Assembly: GCA_963840925.1 (NCBI GenBank)
Contig: CAWJAY010000027.1
Location: forward strand, 186,001 to 250,000
Length of the DNA: 64,000 nt
Reading direction: 5' to 3'
From: DATAOG01 sp963840925
GTDB lineage: Bacteria; Pseudomonadota; Alphaproteobacteria; Geminicoccales; Geminicoccaceae
In this document: positions 56,316 through 64,000 of the stretch, one piece after another
Layout: every line of letters begins with the position of its first letter
Position numbering within the stretch: position 1 is the stretch's first letter
The notes under the pieces: generated by a model
Seen by the model: the letters and a program-made list of their open reading frames with translations, nothing else
What the model was told of the DNA's origin: nothing
Databases searched by the model: none
Position numbers and translations under genes: made by a program

Positions 56316-57122
56316 ATGGCCGTCCTGGAAATCGAAAAAAAGCACCGGATCGCCTGTCTCAGGATGAATCGCCCCGAGGCGAAGAACGCGATCGACCTCG
56401 AGCTCCACCAAGCGCTCTGCGCGGCGTGGGACGATCTCGAAATCGACGATTCGGTCGACGTCGTGATCCTGACCGGCACTGGCGATGCTTTTTGCGCCGG
56501 CATGGACCTCAAGACCCACGTCTCGGCCTATGTCGACGCGAGCCCCGGCAAGCTCGCCGAGTGGGTGAGGATGGGTCTGGGCGGCGCCACCCGCGGCCAG
56601 CATCGCTTCTCGAAGCCGGTGATCGCGGCCGTCAATGGTTGGGCATTGGCTGGCGGTTTCGAGACCGCCTTGGCGGCAGACATCCGGATCGCCTCCGAGC
56701 GCGCCCGGTTCGGCTCGTTCGAGGCGCGTCGTGGCTTCCACCACGGCGACGGCGGCATTGCCCGGCTGGTGAACTTCTGCGGCGTCGGCATCGCGCTGGA
56801 GATGTTGCTGACGGCCGAGCCGATCGATGCGCAAAGGGCGCTCCAGATCAATCTCGTCTCGAAGGTGGTGCCGCACGGGGAGCTGATGGGGGCGGCGGCA
56901 GCGATGGCCAAGACCATCCTGCGCAACGACCAGGCCGCGGTCCGCTCGGCCAAGCAGGTCACGCTCGACATGATCGGCCGCACGCTCGACGACCAGCTCT
57001 ACAAGGAGGCCTACGCGGCCTACACGCTGATGGCCAGCAACCCGACCGTTCCGGGACTGCTGAAGAGCTTCTACGACAAGACCGACCAGGGGCGCCACGG
57101 CGTCAACGCCACCAGCCTTTGA
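56316..57122 (+). CDS. enoyl-CoA hydratase/isomerase (crotonase family)
   Basis: 268 residues from ATG 56316, with GAGGAG upstream. It has the crotonase opening MAVLEIEKKHRIACLRMNRP and EAKNAIDLELHQAL. The oxyanion hole is FCAGMDLKTHV with PVIAAVNGWALAGGFETALA, and the acidic catalytic region RFGSFEARRGFHHGDGGIAR keeps Glu. It is likely a beta-oxidation-type hydratase under control of the adjacent TetR protein. The substrate is unknown. Confidence 0.9.
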   Translation: MAVLEIEKKHRIACLRMNRPEAKNAIDLELHQALCAAWDDLEIDDSVDVVILTGTGDAFCAGMDLKTHVSAYVDASPGKLAEWVRMGLGGATRGQHRFSKPVIAAVNGWALAGGFETALAADIRIASERARFGSFEARRGFHHGDGGIARLVNFCGVGIALEMLLTAEPIDAQRALQINLVSKVVPHGELMGAAAAMAKTILRNDQAAVRSAKQVTLDMIGRTLDDQLYKEAYAAYTLMASNPTVPGLLKSFYDKTDQGRHGVNATSL

Positions 57123-57295
57123 GGTCACGGTTGCGCGAGGCGGATGCTCGACACCATTCGATCGCGCGGTTCGGATTTCGGTCAGCGCTGTTTTCAGGCC
57201 ACAGGACCGGCGTCGGCGCAGGGCATGAGCTGATCGATCCGGCTGGCGGGGTGGCGGTTGCCAAGGCGCCAGGTCGGCCTGGGGATCGCCCTGTA

Positions 57296-57355
57296 GTTCC
57301 CCACCCATAGCGTCCGTTGCAGGACGCCTTGGAGGCCAAAAGCGCGGAAAAGCTG
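57296..57355 (+). repeat. 60-bp interspersed repeat, copy A
   Basis: Starts GTTCCCCACCCATAGCGTCC and ends GCGGAAAAGCTG. It matches 58314-58373 at about four of five positions. The two copies flank the BrnT-type toxin-antitoxin pair as direct repeats. Confidence 0.7.
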
Positions 57356-57430
57356 AGCTTCTGCCAGATCACAAGGGGACACCGCTCCTTCTGTTTGGCA
57401 GTCGACAAAACTACTGATAAACAGCATCTT

Positions 57431-57721
57431 ATGCAGGGTGAGGAATTCGAATGGGACCCGGACAAGGCGCGAAGCAACCTTGCGAAGCATGGCGTGAGCT
57501 TCGAGGCCGCACGGCTCGTGTTCGATGACGTCTTCGCTCTCGACCGGTTCGACGGCGGCAGCGGTCCCAGCGAAGCCCGGTATATCATCACCGGGGTGGC
57601 GAACGGCATCCTGCTGACGGTCGTCTGTACGAAGCGCGGCGAACGCATGCGCATCATCTCAGCGAGAAAAGCGACGCGGTATGAGCAACGGGAATACTAC
57701 GATAGCCAGACGGCGGAGTGA
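57431..57721 (+). CDS. brnT: BrnT-family toxin
   Basis: 96 residues from ATG 57431 (MQGEEFEWDPDKARSNLAKH). The family pattern F-E-W-D-P-x-K-A-x-x-N-x-x-K-H-G-V-S-F-E is complete, followed by RLVFDDVFALDRFDG, LLTVVCTKRGERMRIISARK and a C-terminal EQREYY. BrnT is a RelE-fold ribonuclease toxin. The gene overlaps the downstream antitoxin gene by 41 bases, tying their translation together. Confidence 0.9.
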   Translation: MQGEEFEWDPDKARSNLAKHGVSFEAARLVFDDVFALDRFDGGSGPSEARYIITGVANGILLTVVCTKRGERMRIISARKATRYEQREYYDSQTAE

Positions 57722-58100
57722 CGGAACGCTGGTCGAAGTGATGCCAGACGGCTCGACGAAGCCGCTGGCGGACAAGACCGACTGGCAACGGCTGCGCGGT
57801 ATGGCCGATGCAGAGGTCGAGGCGGCCGCGTTTGGCGATCCCGACGCGCAGCCGCTCAGCGATGCGACGCTGGCCCGGATGCAGCGTGTGCCGCGCGTGA
57901 AAACTCTGCGTCGGGCGCTAAAGCTCACGCAGCAGGAGTTCGCGGCGCGCTACCAGATCCCGCTCGGCACGTTGCGCGACTGGGAACAGGCACGGGCGGA
58001 ACCGGATCAGCCGGCGCGCGCCTACCTCAAGGCGATTGCCGGCGATCCCGAGGGTGTACACCGAGCGCTGCATTCCGCCCCCGTGGGGAGAGCCAGTTGA
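57681..58100 (+). CDS. HTH-type antitoxin partner of BrnT
   Basis: 139 residues. The C-terminal half is an XRE-type helix-turn-helix (LRRALKLTQQEFAARYQIPL, GTLRDWEQARAEPDQPARAY), and the N-terminal half (KPLADKTDWQRLRGMADAEV) is the toxin-contacting region seen in BrnA-like antitoxins. Classical BrnA uses a ribbon-helix-helix fold, so this is the XRE variant. It should bind and neutralise the toxin and repress its own operon. Confidence 0.85.
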   Translation: MSNGNTTIARRRSDGTLVEVMPDGSTKPLADKTDWQRLRGMADAEVEAAAFGDPDAQPLSDATLARMQRVPRVKTLRRALKLTQQEFAARYQIPLGTLRDWEQARAEPDQPARAYLKAIAGDPEGVHRALHSAPVGRAS

Positions 58101-58593
58101 TCAGTGCATCTCCTTCTAATCGTTGGGCGACTTGCGGCACGACCAGGGTCTGGCAGGAGTGGATCTGGGCGAAGGCGATCCATCGCGTGGCCGTCCGATG
58201 GCAATCAGCCGGGAGCAGGCGGTCGACGAGGCGATCGCGCGGATCAAGCAGATCCTGGGGGGCATAGTCGTACACCGGCTCAGGGAGGGGGGAAAGCGTC
58301 ATAGCTCCTCTCCGTTCCCCGCCCATAACGTCCGTTGCAGCGGGCCTCGGGGGCAAAAGGCGCGGAAAAGCTGGCGCCTCGGCCTCAGAGGGGTCTTCCC
58401 AATAGGTGCGCTGGACGAAGTCGCCTAAATGGATCGTTACTCGCCTCAATGCGAAGCAGGTTGTTCGGGCCACGACCCGTTGTGTCGTCGATGATTGGCT
58501 TCGGAACGGCGCCGACGCCGAAGGGGGCAAGAAAGGGCCGAGAAAGCTGGACGCTGGTCATCGCAGCAGCGTCCAGACCTCGGTCCGAATAAG
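58101..58593. other. intergenic region with repeat copy B and a doubtful small open frame
   Basis: About 490 bases. An ATG at 58198 opens a 76-residue frame (MAISREQAVDEAIARIKQIL) that runs through the 60-bp repeat to 58428. The first half is protein-like but unrecognised, and the second half is repeat-derived. No RNA gene is seen. Confidence 0.35.
58314..58373 (+). repeat. 60-bp interspersed repeat, copy B
   Basis: Starts GTTCCCCGCCCATAACGTCC and ends GCGGAAAAGCTG, in the same orientation as copy A at 57296-57355. A weaker third relative (GGCAAGAAAGGGCCGAGAAA) lies near 58526. Confidence 0.7.
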
Positions 58594-59652
58594 CTACGAG
58601 GTCCTGTATTCGGCCATCTGCAAGACCGCGCGTGTCAGAACACTGTTGGGGTGCCTGAGTTCATCCAAAATCGTGAAGTGATTTGTGTTGACGACCGGAA
58701 TCAAGTCGCCGGGGAGATGCGCCCCCGCCCGGTATGCATGGTAGTCTCGGCTACTTGCGATCATCGCCGGCAGCTCGCCCGTGCCATACGCGATGGAGAG
58801 CGGCTTATTGACGCCCGGCCGGCGCATGGGAGAGAGGGTTTCGATTTCGACTTCGGTCAACTTGACCTTATCGTTGACATGGGGGGAATCGCGTAGTGGA
58901 GCCAGGTCAAAAACTCCAGAAATCGACAACCCGGCCGCCACCTTGCGATGATCCAATATGAATGCAGTCAGATGTCCACCAGCCGACCAACCGGTGACTA
59001 TGACGGGCCCCTCAATACCGTGCTCAGCGGCCTCCGCGTCGAGCCAGTCGAACGCTGTTCGCAGCTCGTTCGTGATCTGCGTCAGGTTCGCCTCAGGGGC
59101 AAGCGTGTAGCCCGGCAGCGCCGCCGACCAGCCGTGCGCCAAAGCACCCTCGGCGAGGCAGGCAAATATCTCCCTGCTGCCGCGCTGCCAATAACCGCCG
59201 TGGATGTGAACGAAGCACGGCGCCTTAGGATCGGTGGCGGGATATAGATCCCACTTCGTCCGCTCTCCTGGAGCATAAGCCAGATTGAGGTGCTTCGGGC
59301 GCTGCTCGCGGAGAGTCTTCGAAGCTGCGGCCCAGCTCTCGGTTTTCTGCCGAGCGAAATCGGGACCCACATGCGCTACATTGTTGTAAGCCAGGTTGCG
59401 GGCCTCAAGCGACATGGTCATCCAGTCCATTCCGGCCGCGCACTCCGAATATGTAACCGCGCCCACTCTTCCGGGGCTCATCGTCACCAGAGCTGACAGC
59501 GCGGCTCCACTACCCAGCAAGAATTGCCGGCGGGCCTCCAACCGCTTCGCCTCCGCAGCTTCTCGATGCGCCGCGACGGCACGGTCGTCATCCCATTGCG
59601 GCATCTCGCGCGCTGGTTGCCCGTCCATCATCGCCGCGCTACTTTGCTTCAT
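58594..59652 (-). CDS. alpha/beta hydrolase, arylformamidase-like, with Tat-like leader
   Basis: 352 residues from ATG 59652. After a charged N-terminus comes RRQFLLGSGAALSALVTMSP, an R-R-x-F-L leader followed by a hydrophobic stretch that suggests Tat export. The hydrolase has the oxyanion motif APCFVHIHGGYWQRGSREIF, the nucleophile elbow VIVTGWSAGGHLTAF (Ser), an acid near GTGELPAM and His in NTNHFTILDEL. The early segment MSLEARNLAYNNVAHVGPDF is typical of kynurenine formamidase-like esterases. A periplasmic formamidase would be unusual; the leader may instead mark a generic esterase. It stands alone. GC content is lower than that of the glycan and aminobenzoate regions, a possible sign of transfer. 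Confidence 0.75.
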   Translation of the reverse strand: MKQSSAAMMDGQPAREMPQWDDDRAVAAHREAAEAKRLEARRQFLLGSGAALSALVTMSPGRVGAVTYSECAAGMDWMTMSLEARNLAYNNVAHVGPDFARQKTESWAAASKTLREQRPKHLNLAYAPGERTKWDLYPATDPKAPCFVHIHGGYWQRGSREIFACLAEGALAHGWSAALPGYTLAPEANLTQITNELRTAFDWLDAEAAEHGIEGPVIVTGWSAGGHLTAFILDHRKVAAGLSISGVFDLAPLRDSPHVNDKVKLTEVEIETLSPMRRPGVNKPLSIAYGTGELPAMIASSRDYHAYRAGAHLPGDLIPVVNTNHFTILDELRHPNSVLTRAVLQMAEYRTS

Positions 59653-60083
59653 CGATTGCCTGTCATCATATTGGGTCTCCGGGCCGAAGCAATCGAGCAC
59701 CCATCCGAGCAATGCCGACGAGGAACGAGTGCTTACATTCCGAACTTTCTGCCGCAGGCAGTCGTGCGGACAGCAGTGGATCCTGCGACCTGGCCGCGGC
59801 GACAGCGGATAGCGGATGTACATCATCACTGCGAGGCGGACGACCTCGGGTGAGCTGTTGAAGTCCCAACCGTTCGCGTGAGCCGTGGATTCCCCAGTAT
59901 GGCGGCGGCTTTGGCCGCAGGTCGTCGATCCGCCGCAGGATGCTCGCGAACAGCGACCGCGGCACCGCGACCTCGGGCTGTTCTCGGCTCCGCAAGCCTT
60001 GGCCTCCCGCGCTGGAATGGCACATGGTAGGCTTTCAGGAGCCGCCATCTGGGGGTTCCTGCTTGAGAACAGGGAGGGTGAAC
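59653..60083. other. intergenic region
   Basis: About 430 bases between divergent genes, of mixed composition. I see no recognisable gene, RNA or operator. Confidence 0.3.
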
Positions 60084-60643
60084 ATGAAGGCGCAGTACAT
60101 CACGCAGCTCCCAAAGACCCTTTTCGTGATCGGCATCAGCGCAACGCTGACCGTGTTCGGCAGTGCCGAAGCTCCGGGGCAAGAAAAGTGTAAGATGAGC
60201 TGGGTGGTTCCGGCGGCCAACACCGAGTACACCGTGCAGCACACATCGAAGTCGGCGACGTGCCCGGCCATCTGGTCCGGATCTTCGAAGTGCACCGTAC
60301 CTTTCCCGACGACGCCCAGCCGAACTGCTAGGGGCTGAAGCTGGTCGAACAGTGGTTGCGCGGCTACTCGGATTACATCGACCTCAACGGCCCCCGGCTG
60401 GGGCTACGCGGAAACACTGCTCGAGAACGGTGACAAGATCTTCGCGGAGTGGTCCGCACGAGCCAGACCGTCGTCGGTCCGGACGGCTCGAAGAAAAGCA
60501 CCTTCACCGGTGTGACCACCTGGACCGGCGGCACCGGCAAGTACCAAGGCGTGCGCGGTATTCAGTGGGACAGCACCGAGTACGACCCGGAAAAGAACCT
60601 CAACGAAACACGCGCCGAGGCGGAATACTGGTTCGTGGAATAG
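60084..60643 (+). pseudogene. secreted hypothetical protein, frameshifted
   Basis: Starts at an ATG with GGGAGGG upstream. The signal peptide is LPKTLFVIGISATLTVFGSA, cleaved near AEA. It continues KMSWVVPAANTEYTVQHT, then after a shift near 60250 EVGDVPGHLVRIFEVHRTFP with a TAG at about 60328. After further shifts near 60390 and 60450 come SQTVVGPDGSKKSTFTGVTT and WTGGTGKYQGVRGIQWDSTE, ending at 60643. The restored product is about 185 residues, beta-rich and periplasmic or extracellular. The family is uncertain; the GGTGKYQGVRG turn resembles single-domain beta-barrel proteins. Confidence 0.5.
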
Positions 60644-60661
60644 CTGCCGATCGAAGTAGTA

Positions 60662-60870
60662 GTGCAGCCCTCTCCGCGCCCTCGGTCAAGCAGCACCTCG
60701 CCGCGGTCCGCATGCTGTTCGACTGGCTCTGGTCGGCCAGGTGGTCAGAGCCAACCCCGCCTCGGTGGTGCCGGGGCCCAGCCACGTCGTCAACCGCGGC
60801 CGAACGCCGATGCTTGCCCCAGAGGAAGCGCGCGCACTGTTTCGGAAATCCGGGTTCGCCAGGTCCCAGA
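60662..60870 (+). pseudogene. tyrosine recombinase N-terminal fragment
   Basis: Reads APSVKQHLAAVRMLFDWL, then in a second frame MVRANPASVVPGPSHVVNRG and RTPMLAPEEARALF. This is the SAM-like core-binding domain and the start of the catalytic domain of phage-type integrases (pattern NPAS-V-GP-H-V-GKTPVL-EEAR-L). The whole catalytic domain is absent. It lies between broken genes upstream of tRNA-Tyr. Confidence 0.6.
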
Positions 60871-60989
60871 CGACCCATGAGGGAGCCACGGCGGGCGTGC
60901 CTACGGTGTATTCAACCGCCAATACCCTTTGCGGCCACTCTCCGCTTGCCTTGACCGAATGGTTACGCGGCAAGCGCGGCGGTCGTAGG

Positions 60990-61230
60990 GCTGGGTCGCC
61001 ATGGTGTCGCGCAGAACCTGCGCTCCGCTCGAGGTCGAAGGTCAGCAGCTCGCGCACTTGGTCGGGCGGGACCCGCGTGGCCCTGGCCTTGCCGAGCCGC
61101 CGGGTCGGCGAGCCTCCCAGCGCCTTCGTGCTCGTACCGATCCCGCCACCGGCGGAACGTCCGTTCGCTGATGCCCAGGATCCCGGCGCGCGCAGCACCT
61201 CCGTCCGCCGCATCCACGCCTCTATGCTGA
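60990..61230 (-). pseudogene. ISNCY-type transposase N-terminal fragment
   Basis: On the minus strand, MRRTEVLRA and AGILGISERTFRRWRDRYEH followed by EGAGRLAD and RRLGKARATRVPPDQVRELL are spread over two frames. This is the helix-turn-helix head of ISNCY/IS1202-like transposases. The DDE domain is missing. No terminal repeats were found. Confidence 0.6.
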
Positions 61231-61394
61231 GAGCGGGAAACCAACCGGACCGATTGCTTGCTGCGCAGACCGGACAGATATCGCGTCACCGACAGCGCTC
61301 CCGCCATGCTGGTTGACAAACCACTTGCAATATCGATACTCCCGCCCACCTTTCCCCTCCGGGGCAACGGTTTGGCGGCATTCTCGAGCGTCTT

Positions 61395-61480
61395 GGAGGG
61401 GTGGCCGAGTGGTTAAAGGCAGCAGACTGTAAATCTGCCCGCGTACGCGTACGTAGGTTCGAATCCTACCCCCTCCACCA
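61395..61480 (+). tRNA. tRNA-Tyr(GTA)
   Basis: GGAGGGGTGGCCGAGTGGTT start, anticodon loop with GTA in GACTGTAAATC, a long variable arm (CCCGCGTACGCGTACG), T-arm GGTTCGAATCC, and a 3' end with encoded CCA. The class II structure and the long variable arm fit bacterial tRNA-Tyr. Confidence 0.95.
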
Positions 61481-61562
61481 CGCCGCAAGGCCCGGGCGAG
61501 GAAGCCGGGCGCCGACCAGCTAGCCACGAGCGTTCACTATCGCCGATGATCGTGCGGCCGCT

Positions 61563-61636
<74 letters not shown>

Positions 61637-61681
61637 GGCCGCGGCGGGCACGGCTGATCTCCGGATCGAGGAACCAGGACG

Positions 61682-62875
61682 ATGTCGAAGGCGAAGTTTG
61701 AGCGGACCAAGCCGCATGCGAACGTGGGGACGATTGGTCATGTCGACCACGGCAAGACGACGTTGACGGCGGCGATCACGAAGATCCTGGCGGAGACCGG
61801 CGGGGCGACGTTCACGAGCTACGACCAGATCGACAAGGCGCCGGAGGAGAAGGCGCGCGGGATCACGATCAACACCGCGCACGTCGAGTACCAGACCGCG
61901 AACCGGCACTACGCCCACGTCGACTGCCCGGGCCATGCGGACTACGTCAAGAACATGATCACCGGGGCGGCCCAGATGGATGGCGCGATCCTGGTCGTGA
62001 GCGCTGCCGACGGGCCGATGCCGCAGACCCGCGAGCACATCCTGTTGGCGCGCCAGGTCGGGGTGCCGGCGATCGTGGTCTATCTGAACAAGGTCGACCA
62101 GGTCGACGATCCGGAGCTTCTGGAGCTGGTCGAGCTCGAGGTCCGCGAATTGCTCTCGCAGTACGATTTTCCGGGCGACGAGATCCCGATCGTCAAGGGC
62201 TCGGCGCTGTTCGCGCTCGAGGGCCGGGGCGATGCCGAGCTCGGCAAGGGGTCGGTTCTGGCGCTGATGCAGGCGGTCGACAGCTACATCCCGCAGCCGG
62301 AGCGGGCGATGGACCGGCCGTTTTTGATGCCGATCGAGGACGTGTTCTCGATCTCGGGCCGGGGCACCGTGGTCACCGGCCGGGTCGAGCGCGGCGTGAT
62401 CAACGTCGGCGAGGAGGTCGAGATCGTCGGCATCAAGACGACCCAGAAGACGGTCTGCACCGGGGTCGAGATGTTCCGCAAGCTGCTCGATCGCGGCGAG
62501 CCCGGGGACAACGTCGGGGTGCTCTTGCGCGGGGTCAAGCGCGACGACGTCGAGCGCGGGCAGGTGTTGTGCAAGCCCGGGTCGATCACGCCGCACACGC
62601 GGTTTGCCGCCGAGACCTACGTGCTGACCAAGGAGGAAGGCGGTCGGCACACGCCGTTTTTCTCGAACTACCGGCCGCAGTTCTTTTTCCGGACCACGGA
62701 CGTGACCGGGACGATCGAGCTGCCGGACGGGACCGAGATGGTGATGCCGGGCGACAACGTGACGATGAAGGTCAACCTGATTGCGCCGATCGCGATGGAG
62801 GAGGGGCTGAGATTTGCGATCCGCGAAGGCGGCCGCACGGTCGGCGCCGGCGTCGTCGCCTCGATCATCGAATAG
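61682..62875 (+). CDS. tuf: elongation factor Tu
   Basis: 397 residues, full length. GTPase motifs are GHVDHGKTTLTAAITK (G1), RGITINTAHVEY (G2), DCPGHADYVKNM (G3), LNKVDQVDDPE (G4) and KGSALFALEG (G5). Domains 2 and 3 follow, with GRGTVVTGRVERGVI and PQFFFRTTDVTGTIELP. It delivers aminoacyl-tRNA to the ribosome. It follows tRNA-Gly by 45 bases and is probably co-transcribed with the tRNAs. AGGA lies upstream of the ATG. Confidence 0.98.
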   Translation: MSKAKFERTKPHANVGTIGHVDHGKTTLTAAITKILAETGGATFTSYDQIDKAPEEKARGITINTAHVEYQTANRHYAHVDCPGHADYVKNMITGAAQMDGAILVVSAADGPMPQTREHILLARQVGVPAIVVYLNKVDQVDDPELLELVELEVRELLSQYDFPGDEIPIVKGSALFALEGRGDAELGKGSVLALMQAVDSYIPQPERAMDRPFLMPIEDVFSISGRGTVVTGRVERGVINVGEEVEIVGIKTTQKTVCTGVEMFRKLLDRGEPGDNVGVLLRGVKRDDVERGQVLCKPGSITPHTRFAAETYVLTKEEGGRHTPFFSNYRPQFFFRTTDVTGTIELPDGTEMVMPGDNVTMKVNLIAPIAMEEGLRFAIREGGRTVGAGVVASIIE

Positions 62876-62994
62876 CGGCACACGGCCGCGGGCGGCGGAT
62901 TTGCCGACCGGCCCTTGCCCAACGCTGCGAAAGTGCGTAGCTACTGCGCCGGCGAGCGCGACCGGCGCTTGGCCGGCGGGCGGCGCCAGGGCTT

Positions 62995-63070
62995 AGGAGT
63001 GTAGCTCAACTGGTAGAGCACCGGTCTCCAAAACCGGGGGTTGGGGGTTCGAGCCCCTCCACTCCTGCCA
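62995..63070 (+). tRNA. tRNA-Trp(CCA)
   Basis: Starts AGGAGTGTAGCTCAACTGGT. The anticodon stem-loop is CCGGT-CTCCAAA-ACCGG with CCA. T-arm GGGGTTCGAGCCCC, acceptor ACTCCT, then GCCA. It lies between tuf and secE, the usual bacterial order. Confidence 0.95.
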
Positions 63071-63135
63071 GGCGGCGGACGGGGGACCGGAGTTCATGGC
63101 AGTGGCGGCGCTGAGCCCGGGGCAGGATCGGAACA

Positions 63136-63333
63136 ATGGCGAGGACCTCACCGGCGCAGTTCGTCCGCGAAGTGCGCCAAGAGATGGCCAAGGTCACCTG
63201 GCCGACCCGCAAGGAGGTGGTCGTGACCACGGTCAGCGTGTTCGGGATGGCGATCGCCGCGGCGATCTTCTTCTTTCTGGTCGACCAGATCATCGCGGTC
63301 GCGATCGAGATGGTCTTGGGAATTGGTCGGTAA
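63136..63333 (+). CDS. secE: preprotein translocase subunit SecE
   Basis: 65 residues, the short one-helix form usual in alphaproteobacteria. The conserved amphipathic region QFVREVRQEMAKVTWPTRKE leads into the membrane helix VVVTTVSVFGMAIAAAIFFF. It is part of the SecYEG channel. The last base of its stop codon (TAATG) is the first base of the nusG ATG. Confidence 0.95.
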   Translation: MARTSPAQFVREVRQEMAKVTWPTRKEVVVTTVSVFGMAIAAAIFFFLVDQIIAVAIEMVLGIGR

Positions 63334-63863
63334 TGGCGGCGCGCTGGTACATCATTCACGTGTACTCGGGGTTCGAGAAGAAGGTCATGACTTCGATCCG
63401 CGAGCAGGCCCAGCAGCAGGGGCTGCAGGACAGCTTCGAGGAGATCATCGTGCCGATGGAGGAGGTGGTCGAGGTCAAGCGCGGCAAGAAGGTCAACGCC
63501 GAGCGCAAGTTCTTCCCCGGCTACGTCCTGGTCAAGATGGATCTCAACGACGAGACCTGGCATCTGGTCCGCAACACGGCCAAAGTCACGGGCTTCCTCG
63601 GCGCCGGCGGCAAGCCGACCCCGATCGCCGACGCCGAGGCCGAGCGGGTCCTGCATCAGATGCAGGAGGGCATCGAGCATCCGCGGCCGCTGGTCACCTT
63701 CATCTACGGCGATCAGGTGCGGGTCGTCGACGGGCCGTTCAGCTCGTTCAACGGCACGGTCGAGGAGGTCGACGAGGCCAAGGGCCGGCTCAAGGTCGCG
63801 GTCTCGATCTTCGGCCGGGCGACCCCGGTCGAGCTCGAGTACTCACAGGTCGAGAAGCTCTAG
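63333..63863 (+). CDS. nusG: transcription termination/antitermination protein NusG
   Basis: 176 residues. The NGN domain MAARWYIIHVYSGFEKKVMT and ERKFFPGYVLVKMDLNDETW binds RNA polymerase. The KOW domain near the end is GDQVRVVDGPFSSFNGTVEE followed by LKVAVSIFGRATPVELEYSQ. It links polymerase to Rho or to the ribosome. It starts at the secE stop and precedes rplK. Confidence 0.97.
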   Translation: MAARWYIIHVYSGFEKKVMTSIREQAQQQGLQDSFEEIIVPMEEVVEVKRGKKVNAERKFFPGYVLVKMDLNDETWHLVRNTAKVTGFLGAGGKPTPIADAEAERVLHQMQEGIEHPRPLVTFIYGDQVRVVDGPFSSFNGTVEEVDEAKGRLKVAVSIFGRATPVELEYSQVEKL

Positions 63864-63930
63864 GTTTTACGCTGCGGGAGCGGTTCGGGTCAGGCCCGCC
63901 GCGCGCGAACCGCAGCAGCAAGGGATGCCG

Positions 63931-64000
63931 CGATGGCCAAGAAGATCATCGGCTACGTCAAGCTCCAGGTGCCGGCCGGCAAGGCCAACCCGTCGCCGCC
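63931..64000 (+). CDS. rplK: 50S ribosomal protein L11 (partial, runs off the window)
   Basis: The first 23 codons read MAKKIIGYVKLQVPAGKANP, the L11 N-terminus that includes the proline-rich thiostrepton-region helix. AGCAAGGGA lies upstream. It follows nusG by 67 bases, the standard nusG-rplK order. Confidence 0.95.

Noticed and set aside
59940..60338. Short secreted protein ending at 60338 as a complete gene
   Set aside because: The signal peptide is real, but after about 60250 the family-like sequence continues in another frame to 60643, so the 60338 stop is probably the result of a frameshift.

Overview
The window is high-GC, densely coded DNA that looks like an alphaproteobacterium. 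The best evidence is the right end: rlmB, tRNA-Tyr, tRNA-Gly, tuf, tRNA-Trp, secE, nusG, rplK, an order typical of that class. An aerobic CoA-dependent 2-aminobenzoate operon, a MipA-type porin and a DUF3141-pta-ackA-fabI cluster fit the same placement. Order or genus cannot be told from this sequence alone.

Layout. 0-2.4 kb (minus): translationally coupled type III polyketide synthase, methyltransferase and FAD reductase genes, probably for a polyketide lipid. 2.7-6.8 kb: a membrane protein, a thioredoxin-reductase-like enzyme, a DUF2254 membrane protein and a DUF892 ferritin-like protein. 6.8-9.7 kb: a cytochrome-oxidase assembly region (ctaG plus a c-type cytochrome), split by an IS256-like element with visible terminal repeats and target duplication. 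9.8-12.9 kb: an island end with an AlpA-like gene, a decayed P4-type integrase, a tRNA-Lys 3' half and a complete IS3-family element abutting a truncated sugar ABC permease. 13.4-16.8 kb: an enolase-superfamily gene, a broken LuxR-type regulator and decayed hypothetical genes. 17-33.4 kb: a cell-surface glycan region with three GT4 glycosyltransferases, two paralogous flippases, a CapK/PaaK-like ligase, an alkaline-phosphatase-superfamily enzyme, two tandem aldo/keto reductases, a deleted sulfotransferase and a MASE1 hybrid histidine kinase.

33.7-41.5 kb is a tight seven-gene operon for aerobic 2-aminobenzoate (anthranilate) catabolism: bifunctional aminobenzoyl-CoA monooxygenase/reductase, SDR, MarR regulator, enoyl-CoA hydratase, acyl-CoA dehydrogenase, CoA ligase and RidA-type deaminase. 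41.7-44.1 kb holds an alcohol dehydrogenase bracketed by a 101-bp direct repeat, and two hypothetical genes. 44.3-49.8 kb is DUF3141-pta-ackA-fabI, heavily frameshifted. 49.9-53.8 kb has MipA, an AI-2E-type permease and an orphan hydantoinase-B-like subunit. 54.2-61.4 kb runs from rlmB through a TetR/enoyl-CoA-hydratase pair with a clear operator, a BrnT-type toxin-antitoxin pair between 60-bp repeats, an arylformamidase-like hydrolase, a broken secreted protein and integrase/transposase debris. 61.4-64 kb is the intact translation block.

Many genes at 0-21 kb, 44-49.5 kb and 60-61 kb carry single-base indels, while 22.8-29.2, 29.8-44.1, 49.9-59.7 and 61.4-64 kb are largely clean. Some of this is true decay around mobile elements. 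Some, especially in pta-ackA-fabI, may be sequencing error.
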